From: Phanerochaete sordida
Lineage: Eukaryota > Basidiomycota > Agaricomycetes > Polyporales > Phanerochaetaceae
Assembly (NCBI GenBank): GCA_019973155.2
Contig: BPQB01000040.1
Location: forward strand, 231,153 to 295,152
Reading direction: 5' to 3'
Length of the DNA stretch: 64,000 bases
Position numbers and translations under genes: made by a program. The notes beneath the pieces are model-generated. The model made no database searches. It saw only the letters and a list, made by a program, of their open reading frames with translations, and had not been told where the DNA came from. Of this stretch, positions 23,701 through 34,479 are shown piece after piece (the stretch's first letter is position 1; every line of letters begins with the position of its first letter).

Positions 23701-25833
23701 ATGGCGGGGAAAGGGTCGCCGACGCCCTGGTCCTATTTTCTGATTCGGTGGGCCGCAGAATCTCGGCGCCGTGATTGAAACGCGGAGCTGAACGCCCTTC
23801 TCACACTCTAGACTTCTCTTCAAGTTTGTGCTGAAGATCTTCTATGGGACGATTGTCGTTGAGGGTACGGAGCATATACCTTTGCGGGGAAGGCCATGGT
23901 GCGTTCGCTCGGTCGTTTTACGCTGTATGGGTGTCTGACACGTATGTTCCGCCAGCATCGTTTGTGCAAACCACAGCAACTCATTGACAGATGCCCTGTA
24001 CGCCAGAGCAATTACGGCTCTCTATGTCAACGCTAAATACTCTGCTGTAGAGTGATGGTCGCCACCGTCCCCTCGAAGGTGGATTACCCCGCGCCACGCC
24101 GTAACCGTCCTGTAGGCTCATGTCGTTTCCCGGACAGAGGCGGGATCTCCTACGACTCACTGCGAAATCAACGCAATTCGGAAAGCGCACATTTACGAGT
24201 TGGCTCATCGAATCTGCCGGCACCGTTCCTCTCCAGCGTCGTAAGGACTTCCCAGATGGAAAGGTGAATAACACGGAGGTCATGGAGAAGCTTCTCGAGG
24301 TGCGTCGTCCCCCTTTCTGTAAGCTTCAGGACTCAACTTCCAGGCAGGCATTAGAACAGGGCGATGCGGTATGCCTCTTCCCGGAGGGTATGAGTCGCTA
24401 CCATCCTACCATCGCACCTCTGAAGACAGGTGGTAAGTCCGCAGTCAGCTCCGTCACAACATCCCTTTAATTCAACATGTGTCCAGTTGCTCGCATTGTG
24501 TCTGACGTACTGACCCGCCAGCGGGACGACCCAACTTTTGAGGTGGACGTACTTACATGCTCTATCACATATATGTACGTCTTCATACGTGCCATCGCTA
24601 CAAGAAACTGAACATCCTCCTGTAGGCACCGACAGCACTTCCGCTCTGACGTCTTGGTTACATTTCACAAGCCGATGACTTTCAGTCCTGCTGTATGTCG
24701 CCCTATATTCTGAGCAAACATGAGCTGACATGTGGATAGACAAACCCTGAACTTCTTGCTCCAGTCGAGTTCAGCCATATCCGGGACCTTACCGCCAAGT
24801 TGCACCACGAAATATCCATGGGCACGTTATCTGCCCCTTCGTGGCGATTGCATCGGAACGCCAAACTCGCAGCACAAATATATGCACCGCTTGGCACCGA
24901 GATGACCCTCGGGGACTACGTTCGAGTCGTCCGGATGTTCCTCGAGGCACTCAAAGTGCCGGAAACGAAGGATGCGGGAGCAGCGCGCGGCAGTGCGAGC
25001 GAAGGGGAGATGGAAGGGGCGACGAGAGATTTGGAAGAGAGACTAGCCTGCCTGAGTGCCGACCTCACGGTATTTGCGGTCCTGCTTTCTATAATGCTTA
25101 CAAGGCTGACTGAGCGTCCAAGGCGTATCAAGAGAAGCTGTCCTACTACGGAATCAAGGACGACCGCATCCGCCGACCCCTCTCGCGGCCCGTCATCCTG
25201 TACCGTCTCACCGTGCGGCTCTCCTGGTCCCTCGTCCTCTTCTCGCTCTCGCTCCCGGGCCTCCTGCTCTGGCTCCCCGTCTTCGTGACGACCTTCATCG
25301 CCGTGCGCGAGTTCAAGCGCACAGGCCCAGTGTGGGACACCTGGGACGAGATCGCACAGTACAAGCTCGTGTACGGCCTCATCTCGGGGCTCTGCGTCTG
25401 GTGCGGCGCGATGCTCGTCACGCTCCCGGTCGCACCCATTACGGCCGTCGTTGTCCCCGTCATGATGTGGATGGCGCTGCGCTGGTTCGAGGACGCCGTG
25501 GCGTCGTTCCGCGCGTTCGCGGCGCTCGCAAGACTGTTCCTCATGCCCCGCAGCCAGATGGTGCTGCTACAGGCGACGCGACGCGACCTGCACAAGCGCG
25601 TTGTAGACCTGGCGGTGAACACACTCGGGCTGCCGGAGCACCCTGAGACGTACTTCGCTCAGAATCCCGAAGCAGATGGCTTCACCGGCACGGGAAGAGA
25701 AGACAAGGGACGCGTCCGAGGACCGTGGCAGAGCAAAGCAAAATACTTCTCAATCAGGCGCAGGCGCAAGAGGGACTGGAACGAGACATTGAGGCTTTAC
25801 GACAAAGTGGATTACGGACCGGAGGATTACTAG
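23701..25833 (+). CDS. GPT2: Glycerol-3-phosphate / DHAP O-acyltransferase (Gpt2/Sct1-like)
   Basis: ER acyltransferase making lysophosphatidic acid, the first step of glycerolipid synthesis. The start is inferred: the ATG at 23701 gives MAGKGSPTPWSYFLIR, which splices (GT at 23748) to LLFKFVLKIFYGTIVVEGTE. The PlsC motifs then appear: CIVCANHSNSLTDAL (HX4D, rebuilt across an intron), FPEGMSRYHP (motif III), and a C-terminal membrane part with two or three TM helices (LSWSLVLFSLSLPGLLLWLP; GLCVWCGAMLVTLPVAPITA). It ends YDKVDYGPEDY at 25833. There are about nine very short introns and roughly 540-600 residues. It is shorter than yeast Gpt2 because the C-terminus after the last TM is short. 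Confidence 0.9.
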
Positions 25834-26037
25834 GAACCTGATCTAGTGGTTTTGGATATATTTTCATGTATCGAATACACAATAAAATTACAGTATGTAC
25901 AGGACGTTTTCCTAAAGAGAAGGTAACCCGATGACAAGGCTCTGAGCGATGGCTGGAGTGTTCGTGCGAAATAAGAAGTAGCGGAAATCGGGAAGAGATC
26001 CGGGGCGGCGTGTGCGACTAGGGTATCTTCTGGAAGC

Positions 26038-26909
26038 TTAGCCTGCAATAGGCTCATAGGCTCTGTTGCCTGCTGCCCACCTCTGACCACGGGAGGCGGC
26101 CATACCCGTGACCAGAACACCGAAGGTGGAGAGGACTGCAAGGATCCAGGCAAGCGTGCCAAGGATGTATGCAGCGCCTGCCATCGAGATGAGCATGTGG
26201 AAGCCAAGTGAAGGCTTTGATACGCACCCGGCTTAGCCCTGTCGAAGATAGGGAGTGTAGCATTGCTATAGGTATCGGTGACCAGGGCGAAAGCCACAAT
26301 TAATGCAGCCGCTGGACGGCACATCAGGCCCCGTTTGATACAGCAGTAGCGAAAACCACGCACCATGCAGGCCGACAAGCACCGCTACAGCCCTCCAGAT
26401 CCTGCGCCTTCTCGAATGGGTCGTGACGCCGAACACCAGCGCGAGGCATGAGACCGCAGCAAATCCTACTGCGAGCTCCGCGAAGTAGCCTGCGGTCGTC
26501 CACTGGATGCAGAAGTCCCTGTTCTCATCCTCGCACTTGTCCTGAACGCGTGCGGGGAACGGGCGGCACTTGTAGTCGGAGTACTCGACCTTTCCCCCCT
26601 CCGACCCGCCGGGGAACCCAATAATGTTGCGCTCGCAAACACGGGTGAGTCCATATTGGACGGTAGCCTTGGCGTTGAAGACTTTAGTATGCACGACAAG
26701 CCTGCAGGGGCACGAGTGAGCTGGGATGCTAGGTTCTCGGATGAAGCAGACGTACCAGTCAGGGCGGCGGATGGAGACCACGTTCTATGGGCAAGCTCAG
26801 CACCATTCATCTAGAGGACGCAGGTTCATCGCGTTCTCGTTGCGATACGCACCAGCGTGAGCGTGAGCACCACGGCAAAGAACGCAATAACATATGACGT
26901 TTTTCTCAT
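26038..26909 (-). CDS. Four-TM claudin-like (SUR7/PalI-type) membrane protein
   Basis: Small integral membrane protein. The ATG at 26909 opens MRKTSYVIAFFAVVLTLTL (TM1). An ectodomain follows with several cysteines (YGLTRVCERN, DYKCRPFP, VQDKCEDEN, DFCIQW). Then come TM2 (YFAELAVGFAAVSCLALVFG), a basic loop (THSRRRRIWR), TM3 (VAVLVGLH spliced to LIVAFALVTD) and, after another intron, TM4 (GFHMLISMAGAAYILGTLAW and on to TFGVLVTG), with a short tail YEPIAG-stop at 26038. The topology and the first-loop cysteines fit fungal claudin/SUR7-like proteins of membrane domains or pH sensing. The exact subfamily is not decided. Confidence 0.65.
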
Positions 26910-27074
26910 CTTTCCTCGGGCTGGGCGATGTCGTGGATGTTGGTGTCAAGGGCGGAAGGCAAAGTCGCGCAGCAATGCAGTTACAGTTGAGGCCCGGATG
27001 CATTTCGCAGGCTAAATCCTTGCGTCATGGATGATGCATACCAATGATACCCACATATTTCGGGACAGCTTCCG

Positions 27075-27146
27075 GTCCCTATCGATTAGTGGTTAGATCA
27101 TCACGTTGTGGCCGTGAAGACGGAAGTTCGAATCCTCCTAGGGACA
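27075..27146 (+). tRNA. tRNA-His: tRNA-His (anticodon GTG)
   Basis: 72 nt without intron folds as a cloverleaf. The acceptor stem GTCCCTA pairs perfectly with TAGGGAC, discriminator A. The D arm is GATT/GATC around AGTGGTTAG (A-box-like). The anticodon stem TCACG/CGTGA encloses loop TTGTGGC, giving GTG. The T arm GGAAG-TTCGAAT-CCTCC has one A-C mismatch (B box GTTCGAATCC). The G-1 of mature tRNA-His would be added after transcription, as in eukaryotes. Confidence 0.9.
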
Positions 27147-27148
27147 TA

Positions 27149-27164
27149 TTTTTGCTTCTTTTTT
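27149..27164 (+). terminator. RNA polymerase III terminator
   Basis: A run of five T (27149-27153) starts 3 nt after the tRNA, backed up by six T at 27159-27164. Confidence 0.75.
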
Positions 27165-28582
27165 GCCTCTCACAACTCTGTAGTTTTATCTTGAAGAGTC
27201 ATGAATACAAGAGAGTTTGTGCTAAATGAGATGACACCTGGGTTATTTTTGCTGTAAGAGCTCACTTGGTGGAGAAATACCTAGCGATGACATCGTGTAC
27301 CGGAAACAGCCTGCCCTAAAGTCCACCTGATAATTCCGCGCCTACGCGTCGACGCGGTAAGTTTTACTTCCACCTTCAGAGTGGTTTTCGTATGCCACGT
27401 CGCACCCCCGTCTCTGCAGATTGCAATCATCCTCGATGCTCTACTCGTGAAAATCTGCTCGTTTGAACCCATAGCCAGCTGACGGGTCCTGGACCAGCGC
27501 GAAGCAAGGACGCGAGGAACCTCTGCGCGTCGCACTCCGCCAGATGGGATGTTGGTGCGTGTCACACACTCTTCTGCGGGACGGACAATACTCATCGCCT
27601 ATCTAGACCTTTTGATTCTTGACTGACCTGCGGCCGTGCTCTACATTCGCTCAAATACGCTTTGCGTTAAGTGTCACATTCGCACCTTCATATACAGGCG
27701 CTGCGGGTCTCCTACCGTAGCCTCTGAAGTTAGGGTGCAAAAGCGAGACATTTCTGGTCCTCCGCACTATACTTCAGCGTCAGTATTTCGTCTAAATGAC
27801 GATGAAGTCTGATCGGTCGATACATCTTTGTTAGTGTCTTCACCCGTTAGCACCCACAATATCATCATGGTTGCATGTTCGCATACCTATGGCTGATCGC
27901 CGGAGCTTTATGGTGTACTCATGTATGCTGAAGTTGGCTTTAGTCTCACATGTCTCAACGTACGCTGAGAGTTAGCCAGTATTAGGATCCTCGCTCATGT
28001 ACCACATCGCGTCATCCTTGTGAAAGACGGAGCATATGAGGTCGGAACCCACGGGAACGTCGTGAGCACTACTATGTACTTGTACTTCAGCTTGCCTAGG
28101 TCCGCTTTGACCGACCACATCAACTAGCTAGTGTGGCCGTGCGGAACTTGGCCAAGTACTGACTCTACTGATGCTGCAGGCAGAAATTTGACTCTCGTTC
28201 GTCGTTCCTCACTTCGAAACCCTTTGAAACCTTGGAGCATGTCTTCGGCCCGTGACACGGCGTGCAGTGAGTGACCGTCACGTTCGACCCGCAGCTACTG
28301 AGGCCGCCAAACCTTGAGCTTGATGGTCCATCCATCGCAAGGGAATGCAAAGCGGAAGTAGCAGTCGTGGGGGGCATAATCACAATTATTGATTGACAAT
28401 CCATGCATGCTGGGAACAAAGCCAAAATTTTAGGTGCGTGTATGGTCATACACGGTGTTGAGGTCCGCCACGTTTCAATGCTCACGCACAAGGCGCGCTT
28501 TGAGATGACAGGTGGAGCACTCATGTGCCCCCGTCGCTGAGCCTTATATGTCCAGCCATGACGAGAGGCTCGAGGAGCTACC
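27165..28582. other. Gene-poor intergenic region
   Basis: 1.4 kb with only short stop-broken frames. A TATA-like TTATATG lies at about 28542, some 40 bp before the next ATG. No gene, second tRNA or repeat is recognised. Confidence 0.5.
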
Positions 28583-29629
28583 ATGTCTGCCACCAAGTTC
28601 TTCGACGAGATCCCCGACGACGAGGAGCTTATTCAGTGGATTAAAGCACAGTATCTATTCCATGTGGCTACTGCTCCCTTGAACGGTACGCTTGACTCCA
28701 GTTTCCAGCCCAATAGCCCAATCCCTTGACTAAACAGTCCTTCTGGGTCGACAGATGGACATGTGAATGTCTCGCCGAAGGGACAGCCTTCGCTCAAGCT
28801 GATCAATAGCAAGGCGATCTGGTATCTCGACCTCACCGGCTCTGGTGCGAGTGGTCCATGTGTGCGATGACTGACTGACTGACAGGTCGAAATGAATACA
28901 GGGAACGAGACAATATCTCACCTGTACGAGCCAGGCAACAGCCGCATGACGATCGTCTTCGAGGCTTTCGAGGGTCCTCCGCGCATCTTGCGCCTCTTCG
29001 GACATGGTGCGTAGATCACCTTCGCGCAACTGTGGCGTAGCTAACGCCTCAGTCGGCACCCAGGGCGCGTCATCGAGCGCGATGACCCCGAGTTCGATCA
29101 GCTTGTGAATAGGGAGTTGGGCGCGTATGGGTGGCCTACGCCCGAGGTCATGCCTGGTGCACGCGCCATTATCTGGCTCAACATCGACAAGGTCAGCATC
29201 TCACGCGGATCTTCCGTGCCTCTCTTCAAGTTCGAGAGCCATCGTAAGCAAACAGAAAAGGCGCCCTGTCCGTCTCCACTCATCCTTTCCCGGGCAGGCG
29301 ATACCCTCAAGAAATGGTCCGAGAAAGCAGAAAAGACGGACAGCCAGTACGAAGACCCGTATACCCTTCCCCCGCTCAAGAGCCTGCGGAGCTTCTGGCT
29401 GCACAACAACAGCTGGTCCGTGGACGGACTGCCGGGATACAGGCATGTGTTGGACAAGGCAGATGAGGGCTTCGTGCGCAAAGCGATGTCGGACGTCGGG
29501 CTGGACTACGACTACTCCCTCGCGTCGCGCAAGGGGATGCCGAATTGGTGGCTGACCCTGTTCGTGGGCGTCGGCGTCGGCGTCCTGCTGTCTACATCGC
29601 TGACACTGGTCATGCGCGTGTGGGCGTAG
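28583..29629 (+). CDS. PNPOx-like FMN-binding family protein with C-terminal TM
   Basis: Pyridoxamine 5'-phosphate oxidase-like fold protein (flavin or F420 type split barrel). Four or five exons: MSATKFFDEIPDDEELIQWI ... HVATAPLNG joins HVNVSPKGQPSLKLI, then IWYLDLTGSG joins NETISHLYEPGNSRMTIVFE, AFEGPPRILRLFGHG and RVIERDDPEFDQL. The set NVSPKG, DLTGSG, ETISH and EGPPRI is characteristic of this fungal/bacterial subfamily. The last exon carries HNNSWSVDGLPGYRH and ends with a predicted TM helix (WWLTLFVGVGVGVLLSTSLT), so the protein is tail-anchored, unlike true PNPO. A stop-free intron lies at about 29244-29298. Confidence 0.85.
28868..28883 (+). repeat. (TGAC)4 microsatellite inside an intron
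   Basis: Four TGAC units within intron 28845-28901 of the PNPOx-like gene. Each CTGAC is a candidate branch point. Confidence 0.7.
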
Positions 29630-29654
29630 CTCATTGACAAACCGCCTGTGTAAT

Positions 29655-29820
29655 TCTATCTCGCACCTTCTCCACCGCCGCTGGATATTGAATGTGTGAA
29701 CCGTCCGTGGCCTGCACAGCAGGCGGAGACACCACGGTCTATCTCGCACCTTCTCCACCTCCGCTGGATATTGGATGTGTGAATCGTCCTTGGCCTGCAC
29801 AGTCGGCGGAGACACCACGT
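29655..29820 (+). repeat. Tandem direct duplication, 2 x 83 bp
   Basis: Copy 1 (29655-29737) and copy 2 (29738-29820) both start TCTATCTCGCACCTTCTCCA and end GGAGACACCACG(g/t), with a handful of substitutions. They lie in the 3' flank of the PNPOx-like gene, upstream of the I9 inhibitor. The level of divergence implies an old, not very recent, duplication. Confidence 0.85.
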
Positions 29821-30090
29821 CTCCGTGCAGTGCGCGCACCGCTTCTGTCCTCCGAGCGTACAAACGCCTGCCGCGCGCGGAGCCTGAGGGAGCCTGCGCT
29901 GGCTGCGCGTGACAGACGCGTCGCGCGCAGCACGCGTCCCAGATTGCGCGCCGCCTCGTCATCTGCCCCCGGGCGTCTAGCTGATCAGCTCCATATCTCG
30001 AGCCACCGGCCCGCAGCTTCTGCAACGCCTTTCGCTCTGACCGCCATCCTCTCTCGTATTCGCCTCCTTTCCACACTCAGTTCTCGCAAC

Positions 30091-30547
30091 ATGTCTGGCA
30101 GTGCGTACACGGTGGCGAGGGCGGGAAGGGCAGATCTGAGCTGATCGCGTGCGCAGAGTACATCGTCGTCTTCAAGAAGACGGCCACCCCGGACCAGATC
30201 AACAAGTACGCCGACGACGTCAACGCCAATGGTGCGTGCTGTGCTCTCTGCGCTAATTCCTGGCTGACCCCGCGCAGGCGGCCAGGTCAAGGACCGCTGG
30301 GACACGGGCTCGCTCCTGAAGGTGCGTCTCTGCGCTGCTCGTATGTCGCTGTGTGCTGACGCGATGGCCGGCGCCGCGCCAGGGCTTCTCGGCGACGATC
30401 CCGGACCAGTTCCTCACGCAACTTCAGTCGCTCGCGGGCGACGTGATCGACTACATCGGTGCGTCCTCGCTTTGTCGCTGGTCGTCCGCTTGCTCACATC
30501 GCGCGTGATCCGCAGAGCCCGACAGCACCGTCACCATTCAGTCTTAA
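30091..30547 (+). CDS. Peptidase inhibitor I9-type protein (Pbi2/POIA1-like), 78 aa
   Basis: A small gene split over four or five tiny exons, so no long frame shows it. MSGK (30091-30100) splices to YIVVFKKTATPDQINKYADD, VNANG/GQVKDRW, DTGSLLK, GFSATIPDQFLTQLQSLAGD and VIDYIEPDSTVTIQS-stop. The beta-alpha-beta pattern with YIVVFK at the start and IEPD near the end is the inhibitor I9 (subtilisin propeptide-like) fold. There is no signal peptide and no protease behind it, so it is a stand-alone cytosolic or vacuolar inhibitor like yeast Pbi2 or Pleurotus POIA1. Splice phases are consistent: introns at about 30101-30156, 30232-30277 and two further ones. Confidence 0.88.
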
Positions 30548-31126
30548 GCCCACGACCGCTGATGGACACGTCTCTGCCAGAATGGCACTATTGACGGATC
30601 TACAATAAGCCCAATGTATAGCAATGTATCCAAGGAATCGTCATGTAACGGAATCTTACGCGATCATACCCTCTGTTCTATGTACTGTACCGCAAGCAGC
30701 TCCGTGCTAATTGGACCTTGTACACCATGAGCCGTTCTTTGGACTGAAGTACTGAAGGGTTGTAGGAGCATCGTGTGGCTCTCGCCGAGTCATAAGATCT
30801 TGCATGCAAAGAGTGATGGATTGCAAATGAATGTGGCTACCGAGAAGAGGTACACAAAACAGCTGTAGAGTTCCTTGAATGAAAGCGAGCTACGTATAGT
30901 CGGTATTATACTCTTTAAAGTACGAAGTTCCGGATGGGTATCGACAGTGAACGAAGAGGAGTGCCAGTGAAGTCATGACGGGTCGTGAGAGGTCGTGAAC
31001 AAACAGACATGGAAACGACAGGTAATCCGAGGCAATGTTCAGAAAGGTATCTTCAGTGAAAGTCCATGGTGGGTATGCGCATGCAAAAGGGGGGAGGGGG
31101 GAGAGATGTCATAGGTAGAATGCTTC
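30548..31126. other. Intergenic region (convergent)
   Basis: Tail-to-tail gap of about 580 bp, AT-richer than its surroundings. It has one G-run (G6AG6 at about 31089-31101) and no gene. Confidence 0.5.
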
Positions 31127-33022
31127 TCAGACCGCATTGGGCGTAGTGGTGGTCGCGAGGCTACTCGCGGTCTGCACAGATGTCGGCGTCGGCGGGACAA
31201 CAGCGACAGCCGGCAGCTCCGACTCCGCTTGAGGGGTCTCGTCTCCAGCGACCTCCGGCGCCGTCTCTACAGCGGCCGCGGGCGTAGCGTCAACGGGTTC
31301 GGCGGTGTTCACTGCCGCATCACCGAAAGTCGAGTCGTGAATGTTCAGAGGCGGCAGGAGGGTCGGCGGCGAGGCAGGACGCGACTCGGGGAGATCATCC
31401 GTCGGCGAAGTCGGAGAAGTAGGCACGTCAGGGTTTGTAGGCTTGTCGTGCGTAGGCTTGGCAGGATCCTCAGCGGGTGCTGGCTGGATCGTGATGATAG
31501 GCGCTGGAGTGAAGTCCCATGGGCGGGGCACCAGTGCAGCGGGAAGCAGCCTACCAGTCGATGGTCAGCAATTCCAATAAATGGTGATACTGTGTATGAA
31601 GGTGCTGACCAAGTGGCGGCACAAACGACTCCCTTGCCTTGGTCCTGGCCCTTGATCATGTTGTACTCGGTATCAATGAACGTAGAGATGTACCGCACGA
31701 AGGGCAGGATTTCCCGGACGCCTTCGTTCAGCACGGACAAAGCGGTCAAGATGTTGATGGCGGAGTGCGCGATAGAAGGCACGTTCTGTCGTCGTAGTCG
31801 TTAGACTCAACAACTGAAGCATTCGCGGGGACAACTTACGCCCAGGTACTGAATAGAAGCTGGCGGCATACACACCTCAAAGCCCCACCAGTCTAGGAGA
31901 TTTGAGCATTGATTAAGAGTAGGCTCCAAGTAACTCACAAGTGAGCACCGACATCCGATCCGTGGGAGGGTGGACGCCTGAGTGGTCGGGCAAGAGGGCC
32001 TTCCCAGTTGCGTATCCCAACGCCATGAGCTGGGGCGTCACCTGCTCAACGCCTTCGATGATCGTCTTCGCGGTCGGGACGGCTCCACTGAAGAGCCCGG
32101 GCTCCTCGGCGGACGCTCCAAGACCCATGTTTGGGGCGGTGACAAGATCCACAAGCTCCATGTTGTCGAACACATCCTTGAGCTGGGTGTACGACGCGCT
32201 GTACACGCTCGTTACGCCGGCGGTTGTGAAATGGCGCGAGTCGACCTCCGCGTCGGTGACCTTGAGACAGACCGCCCGGATCGGTGGCGCAGGCCCCACT
32301 GCCGTGGCTTCGCCTGCCGTGTTCACGGACTCCGTGGGCAAAGCGCGGAGGTGCGCGATGAGGCGGTTCGCGGACTTGGGCTTGAGAAGCTGCGACTTGG
32401 CCCTCTCGACCTTGGGCTTCGACACCGGCTTCGGCTTGGGCAGCGTGGTGCCGTTGGGACCGATGATGAGCGAGCGGACGACGACGGCGGACTCCTTTGC
32501 ACGCTTGTCCGCGTTCGAGATGCGGATGATGCGCCGCGTCCTGTCGTCGGACACCTGCAGCCGCTTCTTGTGCTCCTCCTCCGTGCTCAGGATCGGCTTC
32601 GCGCGCTCGTCGGACGGCGCCTGCCCGTTCATGAACTTGAACGCGAGCGGGCGGAAGGAGAAGCGGCGCTGGTTCGTCGGAGGCTGCGGCTTGAGTTCGA
32701 GCTCTGGCTCCGTGTCCTGGGCAGCCTCAGAGGTCGGGGCGGTCGAAACGTCGGCGGTCGAGGCAGCCAGAGCGTCATCTGGAGGCGCGTCTTGGCGCTC
32801 GTCTGAGGAGTAGATCGACGCGGAGGGTCGCGCATCGTCGACTTGGGGCTGCAGCGGGGCGTCGCTCAGCGTTGTGCTGGGCTCGGGCGCAGGTGCTGTT
32901 TCAGTCTCAGGCGTCGGGTCGACCGTGGGGACGGCAGCGGCGGCGCCTGGCTCCGGTTTCGCAGGGAGCTGGACGTCCGACTTGTTGAGCTTGCTCCTCG
33001 AGCGCGAGAGAAGGGCGAACAT
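31127..33022 (-). CDS. Uncharacterised basidiomycete protein with Ala/Pro/Thr-rich ends
   Basis: Not recognised. The ATG at 33022 opens MFALLSRSRSKLNKSDVQLP. A disordered Ala/Pro/Glu-rich region follows to about 32700, then a basic conserved-looking segment (RKPILSTEEEHKKRLQ-like; DKRAKESAVVVRSLIIGPNG) and an ordered core (TTAGVTSVYSASYTQLKDVF, MALGYATGKALLPDHSGVHP). After introns come DWWGFEVCMPP, SIAHSAINILTALSVLNEGV and a Pro/Thr-rich tail ending at 31127. There is no clear TM or signal peptide. Splicing of the 3' half is approximate; the 5' exon of about 1.1 kb is clear. Confidence 0.75.
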
Positions 33023-34160
33023 GGCAGAGGAGAGGGGGCGTGAACGAAAGGAAGGGGAGAAGTTGGGATGGCTGCAAGGTTGGGATGGAGGAAGCGTTCT
33101 TATAGGTTTTCCCGTTTGGGAATGCTCCCGTGGGGGAGACGCGAACGTGGGAAGATTTGCGTCAGAGATCTACTCCCGCCCCGTCTCTGGACGACAGAGG
33201 ACGTCCCCCAGCGTGTCCACAGGCCCTCCAGCATCTTCGGTTTTGAGCCAAGCTAGTCTTACAGCGAAGGTCGTTCTATGACTTTGGACTTCCGGATTCT
33301 CTATTTATGACGCATCGTCCTCATGAGATGCTACGCCGAGCGTCCCAGACTGAGCTTACTGCCTGCGGATCCTTCCCGGTTCACAGAAGATACGAACCCA
33401 TGTGGTGCACTCATGCATGCATTGGATGTGGCTTTGTACCTCCAAGTAACCGTGTTTGCGCTGCCGGGGCGGTTTTACCTGCAGCTGTTCAAGTGCAGTG
33501 GTGCGCCACGCGCGATTTGCCAAGCGCAACTTGAACGACGAAACTGCGCGACGTGTTACGTATGCCGGATACAACACGTCGGGTTGAGCGCACAATTGTG
33601 AAGGTCAGTTGGCATCTTCGACATAAGAGCATAGACCCAGCTCATATTTGCTGCTCTCACTTGGAGCCTGCTCTTCGTAAGGTACCGCACGGATAGTCCG
33701 AAAAGGAATTACCGGTCCTTGGCATGAGCGCGTGCTCTGTTGACATGCCCATATCGGTTCAGGTCTCGATGGACGTTGCGCAGCGAACTCTCTGAGGACT
33801 TTTCAGTCTGAGGACAGCTCGCGCTTTCCGGCGGGTTGAAGCTGACGCCCAGTGAAAACATGCGCTGTTCGGAGCGGTCGAGCGCCGTCCGTATCTGCGT
33901 GAGGTATCCCGAGCTGCTCCAAACCGCCCGCAGCCTCCGGTCTAGTGTGGGTCTAGTACCGACGCCACTAAGTGAAGTCGGCGACGCGTCGCGTCGCGTC
34001 GGGACTTCGCGTATGTATGAGTATTTTGAGTCCGCTCCCGCGCCATACCCGTACCGTTGACTCAATGTCTTTGCCCAACTCTTCTGGTTAACGTCGCTTT
34101 GTATCGCGCCGCCGCATCAAAATAGAACTCCACGACGCCCGGGCCAAGCCGACGTCGCCC

Positions 34161-34170
34161 ATATATATAG
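34161..34170 (+). promoter_or_regulatory. TATA box candidate
   Basis: ATATATATAG, about 50 bp before the ATG at 34216, followed by a CT-rich leader. Confidence 0.4.
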
Positions 34171-34215
34171 GACATAGCCTCACAAGTGCCTCGCCCATCT
34201 CTTTCTCTTCCCACC

Positions 34216-34479
34216 ATGTCACCGCCTCGAGCCTCTCCCTCCCTCCACGCCCTTCGCCCCGGCTTCGACCTGCGCCGAGGCGAGTATATGCGCATCCCTC
34301 ATGCATCTCTGCGTGCTCATCCTGTGCATACATCGTGCCTTGACGAGGCAGTGCGCAGAGGAGCCTGGAGCGCGGAAGCGACAATGCTGTACATGTGCGT
34401 AGTCTTTATCTGAACGCCCCGAGCGAATGTTTACCAACGCTCTCGCAGGTGGCACCCCGCAGAACGGACGAGGTCATAA
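34216..34479 (+). CDS. Possible small protein gene
   Basis: The ATG at 34216 sits in good context (CACCATGTC) behind a TATA box and pyrimidine-rich leader. Reading gives MSPPRASPSLHALRPGFDLR and on to EATMLYM. Splicing at a GTGCGT donor (about 34394) to an acceptor at about 34449 gives WHPAERTRS-stop, roughly 70 residues. A different donor (GTAGTC) would instead extend the protein to about 34830 through a basic segment (KRRHRRLRKSIRRRGSR). No homology is recognised; kept as a weak candidate. Confidence 0.3.

Noticed and set aside
28165..28596. 143-codon minus frame upstream of the PNPOx-like gene
   Set aside because: It overlaps the start and first codons of the PNPOx-like gene on the other strand and shows no motif.
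31941..32813. Two plus-strand frames of 274-290 codons
   Set aside because: Antisense to the clear first exon of the unknown protein at 31127-33022.
33709..34065. 118-codon minus frame, protein-like composition
   Set aside because: It starts with TTG, has no in-frame ATG near its beginning and no obvious upstream exon.
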